Source: Beroe forskalii (lineage: Eukaryota > Ctenophora > Nuda > Beroida > Beroidae). From it: DNA of 64,000 nucleotides. The stretch spans positions 62,001 to 126,000 of the forward strand of contig WFMF01000244.1 in the NCBI GenBank assembly GCA_011033025.1, written 5' to 3'. The position numbers were made by a program, and so were the translations under genes. The notes below the pieces were generated by a model. That model had not been told where the DNA came from. It was given only the letters and a program-made list of their open reading frames with translations, and ran no database searches. This document shows, in pieces, positions 33,716-43,334 of this stretch. Position 1 is the stretch's first letter, and each line of letters starts with the position of its first letter.

Positions 33716-34191
33716 AGTTTACTATCTAACCTTTCTGGTTTTTGTCCTGTAGTCGATGATTTTCGGTTTTTACTACCTTTTTTACTACCAGTAGAGTTGA
33801 TAATCCTGGGTTCCTTCTTTTCCTTTGATTTCTTCGGCTTTTCGTTACATTGTTGTAAAACTTGAGTCGAAGGTCCGCTGATGTCTTCTTCCGTTGGGTC
33901 GTTTTCTCCAATAACAATGTTGAAAATATCCTCGTTGTATGGGGTGTGTTCATATGTCTGCTCAGAGTCGTCCAAAAAGTCTGCCATATCTGAATCCTGG
34001 GAGAGATGTGCATGAGAACCTTCAGATTCGTCGCCAGAGTGGTCAGCTTCGTCGTCAATGAAGGGGCAATGGCGTCTACCTCCACCTACCTGGTTACTGA
34101 TGGTCGGAAATAAGTTGCATGAAATGTGGTTAAAAGACTTTGAAAATATAGCAGCGCCTAGTTCACGAGCTGGTAAGGTGTGCAATGTCAA
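33475..34191 (-). pseudogene. Helitron protein, N-terminal part before the frameshift
   Basis: The 238-codon frame begins M-T-L-H-T-L-P-A-R-E-L-G-A-A-I-F. It has an acidic region (D-D-E-A-D-H-S-G-D-E-S-E-G), a lysine-rich stretch (K-P-K-K-S-K-E-K-K) and then the N-E-R-L-R-L-K-R repeats that continue across the frameshift into the main ORF. The most likely reading is one protein of about 2.1 kilo-residues, broken once here by a +1 slip in a repeat. A sequencing or assembly slip in this repetitive DNA is an alternative. Upstream DNA becomes the G-rich tract, so the true start codon is uncertain. Confidence 0.7.
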
Positions 34192-34194
34192 AGT

Positions 34195-35690
34195 AGGGGT
34201 AGGCGCGATGTTGGGAAGGAACCCGGAAGACAGGGTTGGGGAAGGGGTTGGAAGGTACGGTATAGGGCATGCTTGGGGAGGTGTAGGAGGGACCGTAAGA
34301 TGGATAGGGGTAGGAGGGAGAGGGGTAGGAGGAGAAGGGGTAGGAGGGGGAGGGGTACGAGAGGGATGGCAGGTGGGCGGTAGAGGGGAAGGAGGGGTAG
34401 GAGGGGGCGTGAAAGGAGGAGGGGGCGGGATAAGAGAGGGAGGGTAGTAGAAGGGGGCGGGGTAGGAGGAGGAGGGTTAGAGAGGTTGGGATAGAGGGGG
34501 CAGGGTAGGGAGGTGTGGGAAGGAGGGGGGTGGGGTTGGAGGGAGTGGGTAGGAGGAGGGGGGGGGTTAGAGGGAGGGGGTAGGAGGAGGGGGCGGGTAG
34601 GAGGGAGGGGTGGTAAGAGGGGGTTGGGTATGAGGTGGGGTAGGAGGTTGCGAGGTAGGGAGGGGGTGGGGTAGAGGGGGCGGTGTAGGAGGTGGGGGCA
34701 GGAGGGGCAGGGGGGAGGGTGGGGGGAGGGGGGGGGCGAAGTGGGGGGGGTCGAGGTTGGCAGGGGGGGACTGGGAGGAGGGGGTGGCATAGGAGGGGGC
34801 GTGGAAGGAGGAGACCGCAGGGTAGGCGGAGGAGGGGTAGGAGGAGGCGGAGTTGGAGGATAGGAAGGAGGGTCGGAGGGGCAGAAGTGAGGTTGGAGGG
34901 GGGACGTTAGGAGGGGGGAGGGGGGTGGGAGGGGGCGGGGTAGAGGGCGGGGTAGGAGGGGCGGGGTAGGAGGGGTGGGGTAGGAGGGGGGGTGAGGGGG
35001 GGAGGGGTCCCGGCGGGGAAGCGAGGCGGTGGGGAAGGGGTCGGAGGGGGTAGAGGGTGGTGTGGTGGAGGGCTGTGGGGTTAGAGGGGGGGGTGGGAGG
35101 CGGGGAAGGAGGGTGGGGTAGAGAGGGGCGGGGTAGAGGAGGGGCGTGGGGGGTGGAGGGAGGGGGGGCTAAGGAGGGGGCGGGGGTAAGGGAGGGGTCA
35201 GGGGTAGGAGGGGGTGGGGTAGGAGGGGGCGGGGTAGGAGAGGACGGGGTAGAAGGGGGCTAGGAGGATGGGGGGTAGGAAGGGGGGGTAGGAGGGGGGG
35301 TAGGAGGGGGGGTGGGGGGCGGGTCGGGGCGGGGCAGGAGGTGGGGTTAGAGGGGGCGTGGGCAGGGGTGGAGGGGGGTAGGTGGGAGGTTGCGGGGTAG
35401 GAGGTTGCGGGGTAGGAGGGGGCGGCGTAGGAGGGGGCAGTTAGAAGGTGGAGGTGAGGTCGGGGGTTAGCAGGGGGGGGGAGGAGGGGGGGTAGGAGGT
35501 GGGGTGATAGGAGGTGAGGGTAGGAGTTAGAGGGGTAGGGCGGGGCGGGGAGGAGGAGGTGGGATGGGGGCGGCAGGGGGGGGGGGGCGGGAGGAAGAGG
35601 GGGTTAGGAGGGGCGGGAGTGGGAGGAAGGTGGGGTAGGAGGGGGGTTGAGGAAGGAGGGTAGGAGGCGCGGATCGAGGCGAAGGGTTAC
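34195..35690. repeat. 1.5-kb G-rich simple-sequence tract
   Basis: The plus strand is almost only G with A and T (units near GGGGTAGGAGG and GGGGCGGGGTAGGAGG). Runs of three to ten G occur every few bases, so G-quadruplex or triplex formation is likely. It directly abuts the 5' side of the Helitron coding region. Long proline- or glycine-rich frames here are composition artefacts. Confidence 0.9.
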
Positions 35691-36600
35691 TGTTTGAGAG
35701 GATGGGGTAGGAGCGGACTGGGGGGGGATCGGACAGGGGATGTAAATCCCTTAGAAAGTTGGTGAAACCAAGAAGTCTGTGTGGAACTTTTGCAGGAGGG
35801 GGAAATTGTCGAGTAGCTGCTGATGGTCAGAGGGCCTGGGACATCTAGCAACCCATGTGGGGTTAGGAGGCGAGACAGGTGGAATGGAGCGGAATCGAGG
35901 ACACCTTCATCGTCTTTGTGGTACTTTAGGGGTATTTTCCGAAGGGACGAGACGGACTGTATCTCCTTCCAGTCCGCTGGTTGATGATGTAACACCTGAA
36001 AGGGTGGCTCCTGCTCGATGGGGATAGGTCGGAGACGGGATGATGCTGCGTTGTAGACGTATTTATCCCTGCCAAACAGAAGAATCCTTGATGAAGTGCT
36101 GCCTTGAGAGATGAAGCTGTACTTGCCGCTCGTGAGAAGTTGCCAGGTAGACGTCTTCAAAGGATCAGGCAGAACATCCTCAGAGTAGGAAAGTCCATCC
36201 AAAAGAGAAAACAGAGATCCTGATCTAACAGTGAATTAGGAAAGCTTTTTATCGTCTTTGAGGTTCTTAGGTAGTAGGTCTTGCGACAGGACTTTGGAAT
36301 TGACGAGGAAACGGGGTTATCTTCATCATCCGCTGGTTGATGCTGTAATACCTTAGAAAGACTGGGAACAAAGTCTGGGGATTGTGAGGGAGGAGTTGAT
36401 GATGGACTGCCGATGTAGATGGATTTATACATCTGAAAACTCCAACAGAAGAATCGTCCCATTGTAAGAAGTGCTATTGTTGGGAGCATGATAACGGCTG
36501 CGACAACCTCATCGATAGAAGTAGGTAGATGTCCTCAGGTTAACATACGTTCCTCTGAACTGGAAAGTCCGTTCTTGAAAAGAGAAAACTCATAGAGGGC
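35690..36600 (-). repeat. Imperfect tandem duplication of about 380 bp, possibly 3' exons of the 2A gene
   Basis: The minus-sense blocks near 36590-36300 and 36200-35940 share ordered elements: GGACTTTCC..C-T-C/T-GAGGA, GATTCTTCTGTT(T/G)GG, AAATCCATCTAC against AAATACGTCTAC, CATCAACCAGCGGA, and ACAAAGACGAT or TCAAAGACGAT. The open frames (35687-36202 and 36157-36489) read L-H-H-Q-P-A-D and L-Q-H-Q-P-A-D at matching places. Stops break the paired frames, so this is either non-coding duplicated DNA or decayed 3' exons of the gene at 36913-39453. Confidence 0.5.
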
Positions 36601-36912
36601 TCAACATGATTCAGCATGGGGCCAGACGGTGGATTATGGAATCTTTGGGCTTCCTTATGAGTACGAGGATCCTTGTTAAAGTGCTAAAGGATGATAGGAG
36701 TACGGGGAAATTTGTCTTCAACGAAGAAACCGATAGAAGTACTGAAAGTACAACCATCGTTGTCGAAAACAGCGATCCTCATTCTTCTGGTGGTTCAAAC
36801 TTATTTGGGCATCCTTTATGATCTTCCTCATTAGAAAAGCATAATTTTAGAAGTAACCGGTAACAGAGGGTGAAACGTGTTTCATCTGAACAACGTTCGA
36901 TATAGTTGGTAC

Positions 36913-37116
36913 CTTTAAAGAGTTTATGATAACGGCTGCGATGGAACTGTCTGCGCGATGTCTCTGTACGCGGCGTGTCATAGCGCTTATCCCCTGCCCA
37001 CCAACACACTCACATCTTACCTCCTTGAAGCTGTCTGTGAAGTCCGTTCTCTGGACGTTGTTCTGTCTCAGAGGGCTGCACAGGTGCTTCAGCATGCTGT
37101 CTCCAATGACGAGAGC
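36913..37116 (-). CDS. 2A-linked gene, SGNH-esterase exon
   Basis: Acceptor TTTTTAG; the exon opens in phase 0 with A-L-V-I-G-D-S-M-L-K-H-L. The G-D-S with following hydrophobic and basic residues is block I of SGNH/GDSL hydrolases (Ser nucleophile). About 30 residues later V-R-C-E-C-V-G-G-Q-G-I-S-A-M resembles block II (Gly). The segment A-D-S-S-I-A-A-V-I-I-N-S then fits the strand before block III. A donor AAG|GTACC gives 68 codons; an earlier donor GAG|GTAAG at 37020 is also possible. SGNH enzymes cleave esters of lipids or carbohydrates. Blocks III and V (Asn; Asp-His) were not found, so the end of the gene is unknown. Confidence 0.55.
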
Positions 37117-37326
37117 CTAAAAACATGCAATAATGAAGGTCTCATCGAAAAATTGTGAGGGTAACAGACGTCTTGTCGTCTGTAATACTAATGTATCGGA
37201 TCTAACACAATGAAACGTATACCCGGTCAACTTGAAACACGGGCAACATTTCAAACACCATACCATTAGATTTACGTAAGGTAGACCAATTTAATGTATG
37301 AATTTGATAAACATGCAGATATTGAC

Positions 37327-37487
37327 CTTGATATCCGTGTACTGGTAGGGCATGACCACGGGACCTGGATTCTCCTCCACGTCTCCACACAAGAGGAGGA
37401 GGCTCTGGAGTATCAGGCGGCTGATGTAGTCCGTGGTAGGTTCCAGTAACACTGTGTTCCATGTTGTGCTGGCAAAATGCTGTATAC
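37327..37487 (-). CDS. 2A-linked gene, exon carrying a 2A ribosome-skipping peptide
   Basis: The exon is 161 nt, phase 1 to 0, with acceptor TTATTTAG and donor AAG|GTCAAT (an uncommon GTC donor). Codons G-I-Q-H-F-A-S-T-T-W lead to R-L-I-L-Q-S-L-L-L-L-C-G, then D-V-E-E-N-P-G-P, then V-V-M-P-Y-Q-Y-T-D-I-K. The 2A consensus D-(V/I)-E-x-N-P-G-P is exact, and the upstream L-L-L-L-C-G context matches cellular 2A sequences of marine invertebrates and their LINEs. In known cases the ribosome skips the final Gly-Pro bond, giving two proteins from one message. Here it would separate a secreted helical protein from an SGNH-like protein beginning P-V-V-M-P. Confidence 0.8.
37360..37383 (-). other. 2A motif (DVEENPGP)
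   Basis: These 24 nt read GAC GTG GAG GAG AAT CCA GGT CCC on the minus strand. All eight consensus positions are present, preceded by Leu-Leu-Leu-Leu-Cys-Gly. The expected skip point is between the last Gly and Pro codons (between 37363 and 37362). Confidence 0.9.
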
Positions 37488-37617
37488 CTAAATAAAATGA
37501 ACATTATTCATGGCAATCATTAGGTTTACAGAGTAAGCTATGAATACTTGAATACTTGAAAGCTTTATAATTCGAGTTATTGGCAAAAAAGGGTCACAAT
37601 CGAATGGCGTCGCATAC

Positions 37618-37719
37618 CTTCACTGAAGTGGCGTAGCACATTGATGATGTTGCTGTTGCTGCCGCTTCGGAATATCGATTCCAGCACGTCTTCTACGACA
37701 TCGAAGAGCCAGTAGGTCG
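37618..37719 (-). CDS. 2A-linked gene, 102-nt exon C (tandem duplicate)
   Basis: Acceptor GAACTCAG, donor GAAG|GTATGC, phase 1 to 1, 34 codons: A-T-Y-W-L-F-D-V-V-E-D-V-L-E-S-I-F and on to N-V-L-R-H-F-S-E-G. It is nearly identical to exon B at 37945-38046, and its flanking intron sequence is also duplicated (period about 327 bp). Either exon alone, or both, keeps the frame. The encoded segment is amphipathic and helical and resembles the end of exon A (A-D-L-V-E-Y-G-L-E-V-L). No known domain. Confidence 0.7.
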
Positions 37720-37944
37720 CTGAGTTCGCAATGAATTGTTTAAATTTAATTAAGAATTAGATGATTGAAATAATCCTGGAATTGGGATTAATGATTATTT
37801 CGCTGAGAACATATTTACTGAATACGAATAAAAAAGTAGGTATGCGATACAGGATATCGAATGTTGGTAGGGCAGCAAATACTTTATACATCGATTTATT
37901 GGCAAAGAAAAGGCCGCATTCAATAATCGAATGGCTTCACATAC

Positions 37945-38046
37945 CTTCACTGAAGTGGCGTAGCACATTGATGATGTTGCTGTTGCTGCCGCTTCGGAAT
38001 ATCGATTCCAGCACTTCTTCTACGACACCAGTGAGACAGTAGGTAG
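37945..38046 (-). CDS. 2A-linked gene, 102-nt exon B (tandem duplicate)
   Basis: Acceptor AAACTCAG, donor GAAG|GTATGT, phase 1 to 1: A-T-Y-C-L-T-G-V-V-E-E-V-L-E-S-I-F and then the same end as exon C. The two exons differ mainly in their first 12 codons and are identical over the last 20. Equal length and phase make mutually exclusive or repeated use possible. Confidence 0.7.
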
Positions 38047-38339
38047 CTGAGTTTGGAACAATTTGCATCAATGTAATAAAGAATTGATTGTATGTTTGAA
38101 ATAAGCCTGAATTTAGTGAAGACCATTTTGGGTGAGAATTATGAAATATGAATAAGAAGAGCAATAAAAACCTCGATATGCGATACAGGAAAGCCATCGA
38201 ATGTTGGTAGAGCAGCAAATAGCGAGATCTATGGTCCTAGAAGCTATCCTATCCGACATATGGTGTAATCCTGAAACAGAGTATTATAAATGAAGGTCGG
38301 TTAAAAAGGGGCGGGACTCGAAAATCAGTACAGACTGTG

Positions 38340-38575
38340 GGACATGGGGAACGGACATTTCATCTTACGACACTTCATCTCAGGACACTTTATCTCGCAA
38401 TATGTCAGCTCTATGCAAAAAGGTAAGGGTCTGGGTAAGGGTCAGGGTAAGGGTCAGGGTAAGGGTCAGGGTAAGGGTCAGGGTTTGGCTTTGGTTAGGG
38501 TCAGGACAGGGAGATGAAGTGTCTTGGGATGAAATGTCGTGAGATGAGATGTCGCCCATCCGTGGGACATTAGGC
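38340..38575. repeat. Inverted-repeat unit with GACA(C/T)TTCATCTCA motifs and a 12-bp tandem core
   Basis: The left side has tandem GGACATTTCATCTTACGACA-type units. The right side carries the complement (GAGATGAAGTGTC, GGGATGAAATGTCG). Between them, 38415-38480 is a (GGGTAAGGGTCA)n array of about five units, ending in GGTTTGGCTTTGGTTAGGG. It lies in an intron of the 2A gene and is probably a small non-autonomous element. Confidence 0.65.
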
Positions 38576-38600
38576 AAAGTCACTATCTAAAGAGATTGTT

Positions 38601-38631
38601 GACTCCTCCGGGCCTTCGGCCCGGAGGAGTC
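38601..38631. repeat. Perfect 14-bp hairpin with TTC loop, copy 1
   Basis: GACTCCTCCGGGCC, TTC, GGCCCGGAGGAGTC: a 14-bp perfect stem. An identical copy lies at 38678-38708. Both are in the long intron between exon A and exon B of the 2A-linked gene. Confidence 0.9.
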
Positions 38632-38677
38632 TATACGTAAACAATTAAACAGACGGCTCGATACGGAACAAACGGCT

Positions 38678-38708
38678 GACTCCTCCGGGCCTTCGGCCCG
38701 GAGGAGTC
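38678..38708. repeat. Perfect 14-bp hairpin with TTC loop, copy 2
   Basis: Same 31 bases as 38601-38631. The 46-bp spacer is unrelated. The hairpin starts about 37 nt downstream (in gene sense) of the exon A donor, so in the transcript it would fold next to the 5' splice site. Confidence 0.9.
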
Positions 38709-38744
38709 ATTCTTTTCACCAATTAATATCATAGCAATACCCAC

Positions 38745-39453
38745 CTTCCAGAAGAACGGTACATGCGTGATGGATGTTCTTGTCAGTTACGCAGGTGTAG
38801 AGGACCTCCAACCCGTACTCCACCAAGTCAGCAACAGCGATGATCAGCTCGTGTACTTGTGGGATGGGCTGGGACCTGACAACACTCTTACCTGGTGCCT
38901 GGAACAACGTCATCATGAAGTGGAGATCCCACTCCATGATGACGTCAGCTGGTGTTGCTGAGTTCAAGCAGACAGGTAGGATCAGGGCGAGTAACAACTT
39001 AGCATGGCCTTGTTGTAGTACGCGAGTCACCCTGATCACTACCTGCCTCCTAGAGACTCCGTAGGCACTGTGCTGGAACCTGGGACTGGAATGAAAGAAC
39101 AAATACCATATGGCGATATTTTCGTTAATGTATTGAGTCAAGTTACATAACATATCTGATAGAATTAGATAATAATGCATCATTTCCTCAGAACGAATAT
39201 CAGTCAGAAAACCATGTATCATGTCACTAATGAGCTGTAAATGTATTGTAAGACCATGACAGAAATGCACTAGGAATGACTTTCCAACATAGAAAACAAT
39301 GCCAATACACACATCCAAGATCGAAAAAATGAATTCCAAAATATCAAAAACACTGTGGATAAAATCAAACTTTCCCATGATTCCGCTGTCTGGAGGTGCC
39401 AAGTCCATTGAACAGCCCAGTATTAAAAGCAGTATGAGCACACGGTATCTCAT
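38745..39453 (-). CDS. 2A-linked gene, first coding exon with signal peptide
   Basis: From ATG at 39453 the frame runs 236 codons plus one base to donor GAAG|GTGGG. It begins M-R-Y-R-V-L-I-L-L-L-I-L-G-C-S, a clear signal peptide, and continues with long hydrophobic-amphipathic helices. There is one N-L-T sequon (C-N-L-T-Q-Y). The last part (A-D-L-V-E-Y-G-L-E-V-L...N-I-H-H-A) resembles the short exons B and C. The total before the 2A break is about 346 residues with both B and C. I recognise no family. It is best described as a secreted or lumenal helical-repeat protein. The exons chain in phase (709+102+102+161+204 nt = 426 codons). Confidence 0.65.
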
Positions 39454-39599
39454 CGTTCAACTGGACTCTCTTGTTTACAAAATAGTTTGGGCGATCAAAC
39501 GTAATGCAGCGGAATCACGGGAGAAATGATAAATGCGAGAGTTCTAGGAAGTGGACTCGAGGTTACCTTGGTAACGAGCTAAATGTACTAGCAAACGCG

Positions 39600-41830
39600 C
39601 GAGTGTAATTAAGCAGAGTACATTGCGCGCTCAGTGAGTGTAGCCAACCGTGACCAACCACCACCACCACCAACGACATACGGTCGCGCGCAGCACCTAT
39701 TTCAGATTTAACAGTACGCGTAAAGGTAGTATACGCACAACCCCCTCAAAACACGATCTCTGCTAACCTATTCTCAATGCCTTTTTGTAAAACAAAAACG
39801 CGATTGGGAACAGGAAAAAATCAAAAACAAGCCTCAAGCACACTGAGGTGCCAATTAAGGCTTGTGTTTTAAGTACAAGTAGCCTCATTGCTACGGAATA
39901 CTGTGGCAGCATTATATCAAAATGAGAGCAGGATATAACAACTTAAAGGGTATTGATTGAGGTCACAAGCATCGGCGATTATTAAGCGGTTGCATGTCGA
40001 AGTGGTGACCGTATACCGCAACTTACATGGTCGAGGCGACAGCCGAGACTGTGTAAGTTGGATAATGGACGAGGCGTGCCGAGTTCATTATCATAGGTAT
40101 ACGGTCACAGCTGAGATCATGGAACCGGATTATACCCCGACCGGAAACAGCTGGGACCTACTATTCTCTGACCAACCAACAGTATTTCTTTAACCTCGGG
40201 TCTGACGACCCTCGTCCGGATTCAACGCTTAAGTAGATTTTTGAGTGCTCCTTTATAAAATCAAATTTCATTTTAAGTTTTTTTTGTACTGTAATTCAGT
40301 GGAGACCGTATAACCAAACTTACACGGTCGCTAAAACAAGCATGGGAGGGGTATAAAACATGTTCTATGAGCTCACCTATCAGCTTCCCTCACCTTTTGC
40401 CCCATCGGGGTGGTTTCGTCCAGCGGCGGGCGCCAAACGCATTTAAAAAGATCAGTTGTGCGCCGTAAAGGCAATTAAGCGCCGCGCGCGTGGGAAAAAA
40501 AGTTAACTTTTGTTTTCATAACGCAGTAATCGAATCTAGATCGCTTGGATATGTCAATATATTCGAATATATTCACATACTATTCGAATATATTCACATA
40601 TTCGAATATATTCACATATTCGTTCTTAAAGTAAGCTGCGGAGCACTGGAGCAGTGAATAAAAGAAAATTTCACAAAATAGCGTGGTTATTTTTGATAAT
40701 TCGATCACTTTGCCTCCATTGTTTTTCATAGCATCTTAATCAAATCTACATATCTGCAATCTTAATATTACCTCAGACCTGTGGTTTGTAGATGAAAATA
40801 TTTTTGCTGCAAGAAACTAGAAAAAGTTAGGATTCTTTGAATTACGACATGACAGCACAATGTGCCGAGGAAATTGTTCCGAACAAATTGTTTTAATATT
40901 TCTGAGGAAAAATTTTCGTTATTCTTTGCAGCTATGCGGATCCATCCTTGATAGTGCAGCCCTAAATGGTGCAACAACGTGATCTCTAGTCTCTCCGCCT
41001 ATTCCCAAATAAGTCTGTTCGCCTCGTTCGACTGCTTCAATAGCATGAGCCGTGATTATTCGCACCAAGCAAATTTGCTCGAATTTGGGAAACCAGAAAC
41101 AACATGACGCCTGGATGATTGGAGTTAAGGGGTCAGGGCCAGGGGTCAGATGGTAGGACAAAATGCCAGCCGGACGTTACACCACCTCAAATGGAAATTA
41201 TGAAAAGACGCCGTAGAATTGTGTCACAGGATTACGCACAAGCGTCCCATTCGCAAAATTTGTGCTCTAAGGTGGTGTTTTTTCCGGGTGGTGTTTTGTC
41301 CGCGCACCGTTATGGTTCCATTGTAGGATGGCATCGGTATTTAGTCGACTTTGGAATATATCTGTTGAAGTACCAATCCACCCGCCTCCCCTGTCAGCAT
41401 TTGAGGATTTCGAAACCCTTCCCATTGCAGTAACATTGCAGTAACATTGCAGTAACAGTAATATGTGACGGAAATGGTTGTTTAGAAGTTAATGCGAAAC
41501 TCAAAAGTGAAATACCTTTGGATCTTAAGAAAAATTGAGATACAATTAGATTGGCTTTTCATCGATAAATCAGAAAGAACAGTCTTATTATAAAATTAGA
41601 GCTCGAAATAAAATGATTTTCATAAAAGATGTCGAAACGTCATCAAAACTCACATTTTTCCAAAAAAACGTGATATAAAGATATAAAAGCCATTCCTATT
41701 GCGTAACAGCTGATCGGGGTAAAAATTGGATTTTAAGTTCAATTTACTTTGATTTAAATGCTGATTGATATAAGTAATGAACATGGCAGAAAACCATACA
41801 TAAAAACATGTTAGATGCATAATGTCCGTT
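39600..41830. other. Intergenic stretch with dispersed repeats
   Basis: No gene is supported. At 39970-40360 there is a repeat with GACCGTATAC..CAACTTACA..GGTCG on both strands and the block TCGGGTCTGACGACCCTCGT...GTGCTCCTTTATAAAATCAA; a related block occurs at 58117-58185. A TATTCGAATATATTCACATA tandem repeat is at 40552-40622. A GTAACATTGCA triplet repeat is at 41428-41455. Confidence 0.45.
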
Positions 41831-41859
41831 AAAACTTGCACTGGGAACTTAAGTTCAAA

Positions 41860-42078
41860 TCTACTACTAGAAGGGGGATGGGCCAGCGAGGGCCCAGGTG
41901 GCGCCCAGGAGAGGAAGCTACTGGCCGAGACAAGCGCTTCCGAGCTCCCAGGCGCCCGGATGGGACGGGAGTCCCGTTCCTCCCCGTTGCCATCCTGTCG
42001 GAACAGGACGGCGTTCCCGACCCAGCGGCGGGGTCGAGCCCCTCCTTCTGTGGCCAGTACGAGGGATACCTCCGAGAG
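41860..42078. other. GC-rich island of unknown nature
   Basis: The base composition jumps from AT-rich to strongly GC-rich for about 220 bp, and several frames are open (e.g. 41836-42195 plus and 41829-42122 minus). No domain or RNA gene is recognised. It abuts the TIR element at 42080-42984 and may be the remnant of another transposon. Confidence 0.35.
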
Positions 42079-42079
42079 G

Positions 42080-42984
42080 GTGCTTCAGATTTGGGTGATT
42101 TTCCGAATACCTGTTGGCGCAATGTTTTTGCCTCATCTGGTCCTAAAAATAACTGTGGTATAAATTTCGAGGATAAAATTGAAATTTCACGGTAGCACCT
42201 GCCACAGGGCGTTTTAACACACGTTTTCGCCTGTGAAATATGAGGTGATGCTATATCATCGCAATTTATTGATTTAGAGCTTTTTCCACCACACCAGCGT
42301 GATCTACGTCACAGAAAACCGTAATGGGGATCAAAAAATCTCGCTTGAGCTCAAAATAATATTAATTAGCGTGATTTTGGGTGATTTGTGGCAAAAGTCA
42401 CGTGACCATGTGCATTTCCGTCCCCTACGCACAAATTATAGGAAATTTGTATATCTTTTCAAGTCACAGGTGCTTCCGATGACATATTTTGACCCTTCGT
42501 ACCAAAATGTGTACTGGAGGTGTCCTTTTCGGGCTTTTATTGGCCTATTTCCGGAATTATGTGATCACGTGACATGTCACGTGACCAAAATGTGAAATTT
42601 GAATTTTACGCCCGAATTGAGTCCAAACAAAATTTTTTTGAACCCCATTACGGTTGTCTGGCGTTGACAGACCCTCTCGAGAATCAGCGCGGCGTCAGCG
42701 GGTCATACATCGTACGACAACATTACGGTTTTCTGGGCCGTAGAACACGCTGGTGTGAAGGGAAAGACGTTAACTTGAAAAGTTATGGCGGTATAGCTTC
42801 ACCTCGAATTTCACAGGCAACAACATGTGTTAAAACGCCCTGTGGCAGGTGCGACCGTGAAATTTCAATTTTATCCCCAAAAATTTATACCACAGTCATT
42901 TTTAAGACCAGATGAGGCAAAAAACATACCACCATCATGTTTATCTCGGAAAATCCTAAAATCGGCCAAATCTGAAGCACCCTA
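42080..42984. mobile_element. 905-bp TIR element (GGGTGCTTCAGATTTGG ends)
   Basis: Inverted arms of about 200-280 bp start GGGTGCTTCAGATTTGG and share TTTTTGCCTCATCTGGTC, ACTGTGGTATAAATTT, ATAAAATTGAAATTTCACGG, GCACCTGCCACAGGGCGTTT and CCCAGAAAACCGTAATG-like blocks. The centre contains CACGTGAC palindromes. No target duplication or transposase was identified. Confidence 0.75.
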
Positions 42985-43153
42985 ACCTTAACCTCCGCGA
43001 CATCCTCTGGGGACGGCTTGAGTGTATCCCTGAGAAATCACTAACTTTTAAACCCTGTAAACTCTTGTAACACTGCTGTCTGTATCTAACTAAATATCGT
43101 CCAAGTAAAAAAGTCATCTCGAACTTGATTATAAGTACCAGGTAGCAGAAAGT

Positions 43154-43230
43154 TTAGAGAGCGCGAATCATCAAAAGACTGAACAGCAAACCTCCCACTT
43201 TGAGTCCTGTTGCGCCACTTGGATCTGCCT
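43154..43230 (-). CDS. Secreted acidic repeat protein, exon 3 (hydrophobic C-tail)
   Basis: Acceptor ATTTTGCAG, phase 1; 25 codons plus TAA: A-D-P-S-G-A-T-G-L-K and then the hydrophobic V-G-G-L-L-F-S-L-L-M-I-R-A-L. A small-residue stretch (S-G-A) followed by a hydrophobic end with no cytosolic tail is the pattern of a GPI-attachment signal, or a short tail anchor. It joins exon 2 in phase. Confidence 0.7.
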
Positions 43231-43334
43231 CTGCAAAATTAAATGACTTAAAATTCATCATCATTCACTTTGAATTAACTGATGGTTCCAATATTGTACC
43301 AAAAAGGCCCGAAACTCGAAATATATCAAAATAA

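Noticed and set aside
34188-35263. Long proline-rich (minus) and glycine/arginine-rich (plus) frames
   Set aside because: A composition artefact of the G-rich tract, which lacks stop codons in some frames.
38415-38480. Telomere relic
   Set aside because: The unit is a 12-mer GGGTAAGGGTCA, not a telomeric hexamer, and it is enclosed by inverted arms of a small element.
41829-42195. Protein-coding exon in the GC-rich island
   Set aside because: Open frames exist on both strands but none has a domain or matched splice sites. The frames run into the TIR element.
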